Counted from the stretch's first letter, positions 34,066 through 46,833 are shown. The stretch is DNA of 64,000 bases from Rattus norvegicus (GCF_036323735.1 NC_086032.1:55444599-55508598), one strand, 5' to 3'. Translations and numbers: made by a program. Notes: generated from the sequence alone by a model not told the origin.

Positions 34066-36789
34066 TATTAATAGAGGAACTGTGAAGGACTTCATGTTCT
34101 TTTAAGTGGGAAGTCTGAAATTTGACACAAGTGTGTTACAACTTCAGTCTCCCTACTGAAATAAAAATAAAAATGTTGTTCAGAACACATGGAGTGAAGT
34201 GTGAACTCTGTTCATAATTTTCTTGATGAGCTCTGCTACAAACACACCTCACACATTTGATTATTGTACATGGTATTTATGAATACCAAAATAAATATAT
34301 GATTGTATCTCTCCATTTCTCACTTATAAAATACATATTTCTTTTAGATTTAAGTATAAATTAAGAAAGAAAAACTATTATGTGACTAACTATTCCAGTA
34401 AATCCTTGGGGATTTGAAGACTATATGGTCTCTATGAGTGTTTTTGAGTCTGCAGTTGTAGAATAAGTGTAACCACAGAGAATAAGGGGAAACAGGACCC
34501 AGTTGGGAGATTGCAAGGAGGGGCACAATAATTGGAAATCATCATTCGTAGACTGAATACAGGTCCATAAAATTGACCATTTTCTTTAAATGTGTCCCTT
34601 GAGGATGATGAATTTTATTTTTATCAAAATCCATGTTTAACTTTATTTGCAATTATACCACTGTTGGTAGATAGGAATATGTACCCTTGAGGTTTTCATT
34701 AGAGGAGATCAATTTCATTCTCTGGAGGTGAATTCTCATTCTTTCGGGACTGCATTAGGAAAGAATGTGTTGAAATTTTGATGTTTCACCTAGATGATTT
34801 GTCTTTCCATTCTTAGTGACAATATTAAAATATGTGAGTCAAATTCCTCCCCAGATACATCTGCTTGATCTTGAGATACAGACTGCAGACTGTGGATGAA
34901 AATAAACCTCATTTCCTTCTAAATATTCAAGAATCCTTATCTAGCAAGAGAAAAGGACTTACCAGTTTGACTTGTCACATTCTTTTCCTTTCCCCAAGTA
35001 CAGGAAGGAGTGTGTTTGTGCTCAACAAAATATTATTTTTAATAAAAGATCAAGAGCAAACTTTATATTCTGGTATAGTTTAAATAACTCTATACTGCAT
35101 ACACAAGATTTCTTATAATTTCAGATATTCTACTTGAACTGTAATCACTTGTACCCTCAGACTACTTAAAATAGTACTCCAAATATTATAGGCAATCAGT
35201 CTTCACAAAGAATAAAAAGTTTCTCTATGTATATGTATATGAATATATTTATATGTATACAGATGTATCTACATGTATACAGATATAATCATTTTTTGAT
35301 CATTGAATGAAACATGCTTCTGCTTAAGGGAAAATAATAAAAGTAAATCATGAAATAAAAAAATTAAGTGAGGTGCTAACCTTAAGTAATAGATTTTTCA
35401 GTAAATAAATTTTAATAATAACTGTAGATTATTTTTAATTAACTATACAACACTTTCATATTTTATACCAGAATGTCTCTCAAGACATACCTGAGACTTG
35501 TGCAGAATTTAGTGATAAAACAGTTAGACACTTAATAAATACACTAAAAAAAAAGAAAAGAAAAACAGGGATATGAAAAACAATTGGCGTTTACTCTATT
35601 GGGTCTATATAACTGAGAATAGGACAACCAAAATCGCAATGCAAGAAAGAGTTGCTAAAATTACACGTAAATTTTTATAGCTAAATTCACATAAACATGC
35701 AATCTCATTTGCTATAGTTAACAAATCAGTGTTTAAAATTATACCAGAAGGCTTAATATATTTTCTATCCTAAGCTATACAGTAAATTCTGGGGAAACTA
35801 ATCAGTGGAAAACACTTATCACATAACTGAAATGTTTCTTACTTTACTAATTTGATGTAATAGGAAAACAGATTCTTTTTATATGTCTACTCAATAATTT
35901 CTGTAGCTGTGATAAATTGGGATATCGGAATCAGAAACTTCCAGTTGCTTTGAGTTTGTAGATAAGAACATAAACTTTGTCAGTGTCATTTTGCAATTTT
36001 AGAATATTTTACAGTGTCTAATATTAAATACATGAGTCTTGAAATAGTCCTAATTGTTAGTATACTTAAAAAATTCCCTAATATACTAGAGTAAGAATCT
36101 AAATTTTCAATGGTTCTCTTCACTACAACTATAATTAGACCCAGTTGGTAAGAAGTGAAACATGCAAGCATTTCATCTGATTTCCATTAGCAGAGTCCTC
36201 CCTGTAACAAGCTGACTCTGGAAAACATCTTTTTCACTATTTCAGAGGCAGGGAAACAAGACAATCAAAAAGTCATCTTGTAAAATTAAAAGTGCAGACA
36301 CAACCCAAGAGAGCAATAATTGGACTTGGGGGCTTCCTAAGGTTTATTTTTCATTTTTCTTCTTCAAATCTGGTTCTTTCACTCTCAGAAAACATATCCC
36401 TTCTTATTCAAATTGCATTTTTCACTGCCTGACATATTTGCAGTTAATTGAGTTTCATGTAACCCTTGAAATGACTGAGAGAAAGAAATCACACTGTTCA
36501 TACAAAGTGCTTTCTTCATTTCACTGAGAATTGTTTCTCTATCACATGGAAACCCAATGTCTTACATATAACTAAATGACTAGTTCTCTTATTAAAGCAA
36601 TGACTAAGTCTTGTTGCAGATCTATAGAATTTGTGGAGTGCTAATTCAAAGCATATTCGTGTTTTGCCTAATGCACTGAAAATAACACATCCCATTTAGA
36701 GGTCTTTTTTTAAAAATTTACTTATCTACCATTTTTCTATGAATGAATATAGTGTTCAAAAATGCAAATGGAATTAAATTCCACAGGTA
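34066..36789. other. Unique AT-rich interval of 2.7 kb
   Basis: No gene, RNA or clear repeat seen. Open frames are short and A/T-driven. The block 36190-36560 is a candidate conserved noncoding stretch (see findings). Confidence 0.45.
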
Positions 36790-36795
36790 TGTAAC

Positions 36796-36971
36796 TGCTG
36801 TGCCCAACCTCGACCAGCAAGGAAGACATGGCCACAGGAGATCTTCTTCAAGCAGTTTTACTCAGGAACCTTGATACAATCTTCTGACCTCTATCTCTTC
36901 TGACTCTCTCCTGACTCTCTCTCTTTGACTCTCTCTCCTCTGACTCTCTCTCTCTTCTCTTTTCCAACTCT

Positions 36972-37025
<54 letters not shown>

Positions 37026-37252
37026 CTTCTTCTCCTGGGGATTGCCCTGCACCACACTTAAATAGCTAGCACTGGCCTGTCCTAGCAAGCCACGTGGGTC
37101 ATGTAGATAGGCTGTCACTATGCGGAAGCTAGCCGGACAGGCAGACATAGCCAAATAAGGACTTGTTTACTGCAAGGAGCGCTTACCTTTGGGAGGGTGG
37201 AAGGTGGAAACCAGCACCCTCTTTGAGGCTCGACATGACGCAGCTCTCTACA
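36796..37252 (-). mobile_element. ERVK-type solo LTR, antisense, with perfect 6-bp duplication
   Basis: On the minus strand the element starts TGTAGAGAGC and ends GGGCACAGCA (TG...CA). It is flanked by TGTAAC on both sides (36790-36795 and 37253-37258), the 6-bp duplication typical of class II retroviral integrases. A TATA-like 'ctatttaagtg' lies near 37063 and a CpG-containing U3 lies before it. A long GA tract (36975-37021, read as CT on the plus strand) with GAGTCA-type repeats fills the region just downstream of the presumed start site. No internal genes, so it is a recombination remnant. Confidence 0.88.
36885..37035. repeat. (CT)n tract with 'gactctctc' repeats inside the LTR
   Basis: A pure CT run at 36975-37021, preceded by several imperfect copies of a 10-13 bp 'ctgactctctc' unit. 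Confidence 0.95.
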
Positions 37253-37344
37253 TGTAACCTGAGAATATTTATTCTGTTAATTTAATCTGCTTTATAATGG
37301 CCACAAGGAAATGGTAAGTACACCACATTTGGAGAAGTGAAATT

Positions 37345-37510
37345 AGAATGGCACAATACTTACACGTATATGCCTATGTTGTATGCCACATGTGTGAGGG
37401 TCTCTATGGAGACCTGAAGACAGAATCACATCCAGTAATTTCAGGTGCAGGCAGGTATACACAATACATTGTGAGTGCTAGAAGATTCTGTATATTGGTC
37501 CCTGGCATAG
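37345..37510 (-). mobile_element. Decayed B2/B3-like SINE, antisense
   Basis: The order of blocks 'tctatggagacctgaagacagaatcacatcc', 'attgtgagtgctagaa' and 'tattggtccctggcatag' follows the antisense B2/B3 pattern. No intact tail or flanking duplication. Confidence 0.45.
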
Positions 37511-39023
37511 AAACAAACAACTTTTTCCTCTATGTAAGTTTGTCAATCTTTATTTCCTTTATAATCATGAATATGAAAATGTCCATATAAGTTGCTGAAA
37601 AGCAAAACTAATGTTATAATTTGAAAATACCACAGAGGCACAGTTATGTGATTTTCAAGCCCTAATGAATAAATATTCTAAAGGATTGAAAGAGGATAGT
37701 AGAAGAAGAAGCAATAGGAGTCTGTGTCATTCTAGACAATACTTTCTAGAAAAATATCTATAATGAGATTTTTCATAACCCTGGAATGAATCAGAGGTTT
37801 TTCACTTTCAGATGAAGTTATAAAGATTTCATTAGAATTAATTTCAACTATTAACACAATGTCAGCTTTCTATCCTTCAACTCAGCAATCCTATAGGAAT
37901 TTGCCCCACATATTATCGTACTATGCAAGGTGTAAGATAACAAACTTAAAAAAGGTCACCTTATACTTTAAATATCAAAGATGCATGCATGTTGCTAAAT
38001 GTTATTTCATTGGTGGAGGCAAAGGCAACCATGGGCATTTATCTGCACCTCCCTTCATTGTTGCAAACTTCTCTCCACCTATCTGAAGAGATTTCTAGGT
38101 AATTTGAAATGCAAAGCCCTGTTCTGTTCTTCCCTGAGTTATGGTGTTAGTTGAATTTTTTTCTGTTTTTATTCCACTTTTTCTATATGAAAACACAGAT
38201 AATATAGAAAGGAATTAATGGATAAAATGTACATAATGGTTGCATGTGCCCAAAGAGACATAAGGGGTCTGAGAAAAACTTAATTTAAAATTCAAAATTA
38301 TTGACGATATAGAGTAGCAATATAGTAAAATGAAAGTAATGAATTAAACCAGAACTCAAACCAGGAAAACCTTGGATATCGAAATTAGATTTTCACAGTG
38401 ACTACACAAAATATAGTTTTACACATGCACACACACACACATACACACACATACACGTACTCCTAAGAAAACAAGAAACATGGTTCTGCTCAAGGGAAAA
38501 TAATAAAGTAATAAATGTCTTCACTAAACACAGTACTACTTGTTGATTTAGTGATGATATATCTACTAAACAAAGATTTTTAAATAATTTACTAAATGCT
38601 CAAAAAGGGAATTCTGAGTTGGCTCTTGGCCCACCAGTAAAAGTTCTTGACATGCAGGCCTGATAACCTGAGTCATAAATTAGCTGGGACTCGAGGACAG
38701 AGTACAAAGGAAGTATGATTTCCAGTTTATGAAAGTATTTATTATTATTTTATATGCCAGTTTTATTTTTCCAGCGCAATTATATTTATTATCCAGGAAG
38801 TCCATATTACGTATCCTGATCACATTCACTTCTGAGTTTTCCAAAGTCCAACCCTCTACCTTGTGACACCATTCCCATACCCGAAAAAACAAAATAAAGA
38901 AGAAACAAAGAGAAAAACAACAACAAAAGCAACACAAGTTCAAATTGTTTTGCCCATATGCCCATATGTTCACTCTTGTAAGAGGGAGAAAGAGAAGATT
39001 GGGAAAGTGGGAGAGTTGGGGGG

Positions 39024-39066
<43 letters not shown>

Positions 39067-39153
39067 CATCATAACCTACAAGAAAATAAGTCTTTGGGGA
39101 GATTTATATGTTATGTTGATGAAATTAAGTAATATGTAATTCTGTGAGCCTTC
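37511..39153. other. Unique interval with microsatellites and a SINE relic
   Basis: Contains a CA-rich tract at 38421-38458, a possible B3-type SINE relic at about 38605-38720 (sense; 'gcctgataacctgagt' block), and a (GA)n at 39025-39063. No supported gene. Confidence 0.45.
39025..39063. repeat. (GA)n microsatellite
   Basis: About 19 GA units preceded by a G run, on an overall purine-rich strand. Confidence 0.98.
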
Positions 39154-39176
39154 AGCTTCTATTCATTTTTTTTTTT

Positions 39177-39332
39177 GGAGAAGAAAGGGTTTATTACACT
39201 TCCACATAACAATCCATCATAGAAGGAAGGAGGAGCAGGAACTCACAGCTGGGACCTGGAGGCAGGAGATGATGCAGAGGACAAAGAGAGGTGCTGCTGA
39301 TTGACTTGCTTCTCATAGTTTGCCTAGGGTGC
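39177..39332 (-). other. 3' transduced segment of L1 copy B with its own polyadenylation signal
   Basis: It lies between the L1's own A-rich end and the terminal A-tail and is not L1 sequence. On the minus strand it ends with AATAAA (complement at 39190-39195) 13 bases before the final poly(A), as expected for read-through past the weak L1 signal to a downstream signal. The segment resembles the end of a URR1-type rodent repeat (related to the AATAAA-containing end near 32300), which would supply the signal. Confidence 0.85.
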
Positions 39333-40038
39333 TTTTTTTAATTTTTTTTTTAATTTATTTAATACGTAATAATTCTTTGGTTTCCGGGTAAACATCCCCC
39401 TCCCCCCTCCCCTTCCTTATGGGTGTTCCCCTCCCAACCATCCCCCCATTGCCGCCCTCCCCCCAACAGTCTAGTTCACTGGGGGTTCAGTCTTAGCAGG
39501 ACCCAGGGCTTCCCCTTCCACTGGTGCTCTTACTAGGATATTCATTGCTACCTATGGGGTCAGAGTCCAGGGTCAGTCCATGCATAGTCTTTAGGTAGTG
39601 GCTTAGTCCCTGGAAGCTCTAGTTGCTTGGCATTGTTGTACATATGGGGTCTCGAGCCCCTTCAAGCTCTTCCAGGTCTTTCTCTGATTCCTTCAACGGG
39701 GGTCCTATTCTCAGTTTAGTGGTTTGCTGCTGGCATTCGCCTCTGTATTTGCTGTATTCTGGCTGTGTCTCTCAGGAGAGATCTACATCCGGCTATTGTC
39801 GGTCTGCACTTCTTTGCTTCATCCATCTTGTCTAATTGGGTGGCTGTATATGTATGGGCCACATGTGGGGCAGGCTCTGAATGGGAGTTCCTTCAGTCTC
39901 TGTTTTAACCTTTGCCTCTCTCTTCCCTGCCAAGGGTATTCTTGTTCACCTTTTAGAGAAGGAGTGAAGCATTCAATTTTGATCATCCGTCTTGAGTTTC
40001 ATTTATTCTAGGCATCTAGGGTAATTCAAGCATTTGGG

Positions 40039-43000
40039 CTAATAGCCACTTATCAGTGAGTGCATACCATGTATGTCTTTCTGTGTTTGGGTTAGCTCAC
40101 TCAGGATGATATTTTCCAGTTCCAACCATTTGCCTACGAATTTCATAAACTCGTTGTTTTTGATAGCTGAGTAATATTCCATTGTGTAGATGTACCATAT
40201 TTTCTGTATCCATTCCTCTGGTGAAGGGCAACTGGGTTCTTTCCAGCTTCTGGCTATTATAAATAAGGCTGCGATGAACATAGTGGAGCACGTGCCTTTT
40301 GTATATGTTGGGGCATCTTTTGGGTATATGCCCAAGAGAGGTATAGCTGGATCCTCAGGCAGTTCAATGTCCAATTTTCTGAGGAACCTCCAGACTGATT
40401 TCCAGAATGGTTGTACCAGTCTGCAATCCCACCAACAATGGAGGAGTGTTCCTCTTTCTCCACATCCTCGCCAGCATCTGCTGTCACCTGAGTTTTTGAT
40501 CTTAGCCATTCTCACTGGTGTGAGGTGAAATCTCAGGGATGTTTTGATTTGCATTTCCCTTATGACTAAAGATGTTGAACATTTCTTTAGGTGTTTCTCA
40601 GCCATTCGGCATTCCTCAGCTGTGAATTCTTTGTTTAGCTCTGAACCCCATTTTTTAATAGGGTTATTTGTTTCCCTGCGGTCTAACTTCTTGAGTTCTT
40701 TGTATATTTTGGATATAAGGCCTCTATCTGTTGTAGGATTGGTAAAGATCTTTTCCCAATCTGTTGGTTGCCGATTTGTCCTAACCACGGTGTCCTTTGC
40801 CTTACAGAAGCTTTGCAGTTTTATGAGATCCCATTTGTCGATTCTTGATCTTAGAGCATAAGCCATTGGTGTTTTGTTCAGGAAATTTTTTCCAGTGCCC
40901 ATGTGTTCCAGGTCCTTCCCTAGTTTTTCTTCTATAAGTTTGAGTGTATCAGGTTTGATGTGGAGGTCCTTGATCCACTTGGACTTAAGCTTTGTACAGG
41001 GTGATAAGCATGGATCGATCTGCATTCTTCTACATGTTGACCTCCAGTTGAACCAGCACCATTTGCTGAAAATGCTATCTTTTTTCCATTGGATGGTTTT
41101 GGCTCCTTTGTCAAAAATCAAGTGACCATAGGTGTGTGGGTTCATTTCTGGGTCTTCAATTCTATTCCATTGGTCTATCTGTCTGTCTCTGTACCAATAC
41201 CATGCAGTTTTTATCACTATTGCTCTGTAATACTGCTTGAGTTCAGGGATAGTGTTTCCCTCTGAAGTCCTTTTATTGTTGAGGACAGTTTTAGCTATCC
41301 TGGGTTTTTTGTTATTCCAGATGAATTTGCAAATTGTTCTGTCTAACTCTTTGAAGAATTGGATTGGTATTTTGATGGGGATTGCATTGAATCTGTAGAT
41401 CGCTTTTGGTAAAATGGCCATTTTTACTATATTTATCCTGCCAATCCATGAGCATGGGAGATCTTTCCATCTTCTGAGGTCTTCTTCAATTTCTTTCTTC
41501 AGTGTCTTGAAGTTCTTATTGTACAGATCTTTTACTTGCTTGGTTAAAGTCACACCGAGGTACTTTATATTATTTGGGTCTATTATGAAGGGTGCGTTTC
41601 CCTAATTTCTTTCTCGGCTTGTTTCTCTTTTGTGTAGAGGAAGGCTACTGATTTATTTGAGTTAATTTTATATCCAGCCACTTTGCTGAAGTTGTTTATC
41701 AGCTTTAGTCGTTCTCTGGTGGAACTTTTGGGATCACTTAAATAAACTATCATATCATCTGCAAATAGTGATATTTTGACTTCTTCTTTTCCGATCTGTA
41801 TCCCCTTGACCTCCTTTTGTTGTCTGATTGCTCTGGCTAGAACTTCAAGAACTATATTGAATAAGTAGGGAGAGAGTGGGCAGCCTTGTCTAGTCCCTGA
41901 TTTTAGTGGGATTGCTTCAAGTTTCTCTCCATTTAGTTTAATGTTAGCAACTGGTTTGCTGTATATGGCTTTTACTATGTTTAGGTATGGGCCTTGAATT
42001 CCTATTCTTTCCAGGACTTTTATCATGAAGGGGTGTTGAATTTTGTCAAATGCTTTCTCAGCATCTAATGAAATGATCATGTGGTTCTGTTCTTTCAGTT
42101 TGTTTATATAATGGATCACGTTGATGGTTTTCAGTATATTAAACCATCCCTGCATGCCTGGGATGAAGCCTACTTGATGATGGTGGATGATTGTTTTGAT
42201 GTGCTCTTGGATTCGGTTTGCCAGAATTTTATTGAGTATTTTTGCGTCGATATTCATAAGGGAAATTGGTCTGAAGTTCTCTTTCTTTGTTGGGTCTTTG
42301 TGTGGTTTAGGTATAAGAGTAATTGTGGCTTCATAGAAGGAATTCGGGAGTGATCCATCTGTTTCAATTTTGTGGAATAGTTTGGATAATATTGGTATGA
42401 GGTCTTCTATGAAGGTTTGATAGAATTCTGCACTAAACCCATCTGGACCTGGGCTCTTTTTGGTTGGGAGACCTTTAATGAGTGCTTCTATTTCCTTAGG
42501 AGTTATGGGGTTGTTTAACTGGTTTATCTGTTCCTGATTTAACTTCGGTACCTGATATTTGTCTAGGAAATTGTCCATTTCCTGTAGATTTTCAAGTTTT
42601 GTTGAATATAGGTTTTTATAGTAAGATCTGATGATTTTTTGAATTTCCTCTGAATCTGTAGTTATGTCTCCCTTTTCATTTCTGATTTTGTTAATTTGGA
42701 CACACTCTCTGGGTCCTCTCGTTAGTCTGGCTAAGGGTTTATCTATCTTGTTGATTTTCTCAAAGAATCAACTTTTGCTTCTGTTGATTCGTTCTATGGT
42801 CCTTTTTGTTTCTACTTGGTTGATTTTAGCTCTGAGTTTGATTATTTCCTGCCTTCTACTCCTCCTGGGTGTATTTGCTTCTTTTTGTTCTAGAGCTTTT
42901 AGGTGTGCTGTCAAGCTGCTGACATATGCTCTTTCCTGTTTCTTTCTGCAGGCACTCAGCGCTATGAGTTTTCCTCTTAGTACAGCTTGCATTGTGTCCC

Positions 43001-43865
43001 ATAAGTTTGGGTATGTTGTACCTTCATTTTTATTAAATTCTAAAAAGTTTTTAATTTCTTTCTTTATTTCTTCCTTCACTAGGTTATCATTGAGTAGAGC
43101 ATTGTTCAATTTCCACGTATATGTTCGCATTCTTCCCTTATTGTTATTGAAGACCAGTTTTAGGCCGTGGTGGTCTGATAGCACGCATGGGATTATTTCT
43201 ATCTTTCTGTACCTGTTTAGGCCCGTTTTTTGACCAACTATATGGTCAATTTTGGAGAAACTACCATGAGGAGCTGAGAAGAAGGTATATCCTTTTGCTT
43301 TAGGATAGAATGTTCTATAAATATCTGTTAAGTCCTTTTGGCTCATCACTTCTCTTAGTCTGTCTACGTCTCTGTGTAATTTCTTTTTCCACGATCTGTC
43401 CATTGATGAGAGTGGGGTGTTGAAATCTCCCACTATTATTGTGTGAGGTGCAATGTGTGTTTTGAGCTTTAGTAATGTTTCTTTTACGTATGTCGGTACC
43501 CTTGTATTTGGGGCATAGATATTTAGGATTGAGAGTTCATCTTGGTTGATTTTTCCTTTGATGAATATGAAGTGTCCTTCCTTATCTTTTTTGATGACTT
43601 TTAATTGAAAATTGATTTTATTTGATATTATAATGGCTACTCCAGCTTGCTTCTTCTGACCATTTGCTTGGAAAGTTGTTTTCCAGCCTTTCACCCTGAG
43701 GTAGTGTCTGTCTTTGTCTCTGAGGTGTGTTTCCTGTAGGCAGCAGAATGCAGGGTCCTCGTTGCGTATCCAGTTTGTTAATCTATGTCTTTTTATTGGG
43801 GAGTTGAGGCCATTGATGTTGAGAGATATTAAGGAATAGTGATTATTGCTTCCTGTTATATTCAT
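40039..43865 (-). pseudogene. L1 ORF2 (copy B), one nonsense and one frameshift
   Basis: Only two disabling lesions are visible relative to copy C. Codon 366 is TGA (42768-42770) where copy C has TGG (Trp). A single base is missing near 41592, within the codons just N-terminal to the 'IIDPNNIKYLGV' block. Codons 1-365 are open and carry the whole endonuclease. The RT core is open in the same frame down to 41583. The C-terminal 504 codons (41553-40039) with the Cys-His block are open in the shifted frame. The copy is therefore recently inactivated. It encodes no complete ORF2p, but an endonuclease-only product of 365 residues is conceivable. Confidence 0.95.
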
Positions 43866-43923
43866 ATTTGGATGTGAGGTTATGTTTGTGTGCTTTTCTT
43901 CTCTTTGTTTTGTTGCTACACGA

Positions 43924-44979
43924 TTAGTTTCTTGCTTCTTCTAGGGTATAGCTTGCCTCCTTATGTTGGGCTTTACCCTTTATTATCCTTTGTAGTGCTG
44001 GATTTGTAGAAAGATATTGTTTAAATTTGGTTTTGTCATGGAATATCTTGGTTTCTCCATCTATGTTAATTGAGAGTTTTGCAGGATACAGTAACCTGGG
44101 CTGGCACTTGTGTTCTCTTAGGGTCTGTATGACATCTGTCCAGGATCTTCTGGCCTTCATAGTTTCTGGCGAGAAGTCTGGTGTGATTCTGATAGGTCTG
44201 CCTTTATATGTTACTTGACCTTTTTCCCTTACTGCTTTTAATATTCTTTCTTTATATTGTGCATTTGATGTTTTGACTATTATGTGACAGGAGGTGTTTC
44301 TTTTCTGGTCCAATCTATTTGGAGTTCTGTAGGCTGCTTGTATGCCTATGGGTATCTCTTTTCTTAGGTTAGGGAAGTTTTCTTCTATGATTTTGTTGAA
44401 GATATTTACTGGTCCTTTGAGCTGGGAGTCTTCACTCTCTTCTACACCTATTATCCTTAGGTTTGATCTTCTCATTGAGTCCTGGATTTCCTGTAGGTTT
44501 TGGACCAGTAGCTTTTTCCCCTTTACATTATGTTTGACAGTTGAGTCAATGATTTCTAGGGAATCTTCTGCTCCCGAGATTCTCTCTTCCATCTCTTGTA
44601 TTCTGTTGGTGAGGCTTCTATCTACAGCTCCTTGTCTCTTCTTTTGATTTTCTATATCCAGGGTTGTTTCCATGTGTTCTTTCTTGATTGCTTCTATTTC
44701 CATTTTTAATTCCTTCAACTGTTTGATTGTGTTTTCCTGGAATTCTTTCAGGCATTTTTGCGATTCTTCTCTGTAGGCTTCTACTTGTTCTCTAAGGGAG
44801 TTCTTTATGTCTTTCTTGAAGTCCTCCAGCATCATGATCAAATATGATTTTGAAACTAGGTCTTGCTTTTCTGGTGTGTTTGGATATTCCATGTTCATTT
44901 TGTTGGGAGAATTGGGCTCCGATGATGCCATGTAGTCTTGGTTTCTGTTGCTTGGGTTCCTGTGCTTGCCTCTCGCCAT
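43924..44979 (-). CDS. L1 ORF1 protein (ORF1p), intact, 351 aa
   Basis: Encodes the L1 RNA-binding chaperone that packages L1 RNA into cytoplasmic ribonucleoprotein particles. Visible order: a Ser/Asn-rich N-terminus (about 1-45), a long Glu/Lys-rich coiled coil with heptads (about 50-160), an RRM-like domain (about 165-265, starting near the R-R-S-N-L-R-I-I-G strand) and a basic C-terminal domain (about 270-351). Length matches rodent ORF1p and no stop interrupts it. The start is the ATG shared with the other copies. Its partner ORF2 in this copy is broken, so any product could act only with ORF2p from elsewhere. Expression is expected to depend on the 5'UTR promoter and is normally silenced by methylation; that is family knowledge, not seen here. 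Confidence 0.93.
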   Translation of the reverse strand: MARGKHRNPSNRNQDYMASSEPNSPNKMNMEYPNTPEKQDLVSKSYLIMMLEDFKKDIKNSLREQVEAYREESQKCLKEFQENTIKQLKELKMEIEAIKKEHMETTLDIENQKKRQGAVDRSLTNRIQEMEERISGAEDSLEIIDSTVKHNVKGKKLLVQNLQEIQDSMRRSNLRIIGVEESEDSQLKGPVNIFNKIIEENFPNLRKEIPIGIQAAYRTPNRLDQKRNTSCHIIVKTSNAQYKERILKAVREKGQVTYKGRPIRITPDFSPETMKARRSWTDVIQTLREHKCQPRLLYPAKLSINIDGETKIFHDKTKFKQYLSTNPALQRIIKGKAQHKEASYTLEEARN

Positions 44980-45679
44980 CCGATTATCTCTAGTGTTACT
45001 TTGTTCTGCTATTTCTGACAGTGGCTAGACTGTCCTATAAGCCTGTGTGTCAGGAGTGCTGTAGACCTGTTTTCCTGTTTTCTTTCAGCCAGTTATGGGG
45101 ACAGAGTGTTCTGCTTTCGGGCGTGTAGTTTTTCCTCTGTACAGGTCTTTAGCTGTTCCTGTGGGCCTGTGTCTTGAGTTCACCAGGCAGGTCACTTGCA
45201 GGGGAATAGTTGGTCCTACCTGAGGTTCCGAGGCTCAAGTATGCTCGTGGGGTACTGCCTAAGTCCTCTCTGCGGTGGCAGCAACCGGGAAGATCTGCGC
45301 CGCTCTTTCTGGGAGCCTCCATGCACCAGGGTTCCAGATGGCGTTTGGTGTTTTCCTCTGGCGTCTGGATGTGCACAGAGTGCAGTCTCTTCTGGTTTCC
45401 CAGGCGTGTCTGCCTCTCTGTAGGTTTAGCTCTCCCTCCCACGGGATTTGGGTGCAGAGAACTGTTTATCCGGTCTGTTTCCTTCAGGTTCCAGCGGTGT
45501 CTCAGGCGCAGGGGTCCTGCTGCTCCTGGGCCCTCCCCTACGGGAACCCAGAGGCCTTATACAGTTTCCTCTTGGGCCAGGGATGTGGGCAGGGTGGGCA
45601 GTGTTGGTGGTCTCCTCTGCTCTGCAGCCTCAGGAGTGCCCACCTGATCAGGCGGTGAGGTCTCTCTCCCACGGGGTTT
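44980..45679 (-). promoter_or_regulatory. L1 copy B 5'UTR
   Basis: About 700 bp, matching the second monomer plus the non-monomeric leader of copy C, and starting in 'aaaccccgtgggagagag'. GC-richer than the flanks. It has only one partial monomer. Confidence 0.88.
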
Positions 45680-45692
45680 AGCTTCTATTCAT

Positions 45693-46830
45693 CTTAAAAG
45701 AGCATACTACACCTGTACTTTCTCCGGATCAATAACAGCAAGTCAGAGCTCAGAACAACAATCTCCTATAGTGAGGGAGTATTATGTTTTTCTAAGTAGG
45801 ACTACATACTTTTCAAAACTATCATTTTGATTCATATCATTATTTTGGAGACTATTTTATACAAAGTTTACTAAGAAACATAATGGCTTCTATATAAAAT
45901 AAGGATGCTTGTACAGTTACTTCCAAGCATGATCATGTTGGCAGATAGAAATCCATTAGTGAATTTTCACTGAAAGAATTACAATATAGTGAATGAAAGA
46001 TTCTTATAGTCCACAGTACAGTGTTTCCAATGAGAAAAAAAATGTGAGATTCATTCCAAAGCAGAGTAAGTAGGTGATAGTACATTTCATTTAGGAGGAA
46101 GAGGATGAGAATCTCTTAAAAGGGTATATCCAAGAGTAGGGGGCTCTGATGGAAATCTGGCCAGTATTTCTGGTGCAATATTTAAGAAATAGAAATACCC
46201 TGTGTTGAAAGTCTCAGGAAATGCTACAAAGGAAAAAAATCTCATCTTGGAATAAAGTATAGTTTTCTGATAATAGAAATCATTCTGAATGACAGACATC
46301 ACTGCCAGAAAGAAACTATAAAGGGTATTATTAAATGGAGGTTTGACAAATTTTCCTAAGCTGTAGTGTACAAGGAAGTGATCACAGTAGGAATGAATAT
46401 GGCTATTCAATGATTGTTGATCATTACTAGTTTTCCAATTTAGGGCAAGTTGATATTTAAATTGGCTTCATTTAATTGGCATGTGTTGACAAATAACTGT
46501 TAATTTTGTTAAAATATAGTTTAGTCCCTTAGACTGACTCATCACTTATGATAGGGCATTTGTACAAGGGTATCTTCTCCTAGGATCTCAAAGCAAATAC
46601 AATCTAAAGAAGTCATTTTACTTTTCTTTAATGAATCATCAACAAATTAAGGATTATAACTTAAGTAACAGATCATTCTTACAAACACTTTAAGGCAAAT
46701 TTTGAAATCAAAAACATCTAAATTTGGATCTGGGTTCATCTGAGTAAGTAGAAGCTTAAGCCCCAGCACACCATAACCAAGTTAAATATTTGATCTTAGA
46801 GGAAATGAGTTTATAAACTATGTATTCATG

Positions 46831-46833
<3 letters not shown>
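45693..46833. other. Unique AT-rich interval
   Basis: No gene or repeat recognised. The longest minus-strand frame (46087-46410) has no family resemblance. Confidence 0.5.

Larger units (their letters stand above)
39167..45679 (-). mobile_element. L1 copy B, full-length type, antisense, with 3' transduction
   Basis: 6513 bp bounded by a 13-bp duplication, AGCTTCTATTCAT, at 39154-39166 and 45680-45692. Reading the minus strand: 5'UTR (45679-44980), ORF1 (44979-43924), a 58-bp spacer, ORF2 (43865-40039), 3'UTR with the G-rich block (39467-39394), an A-rich tail (39352-39333), a 156-bp non-L1 segment (39332-39177) and a final A11 tail. The duplication lies outside the extra segment, so the extra segment was part of the inserted RNA. 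Confidence 0.97.
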
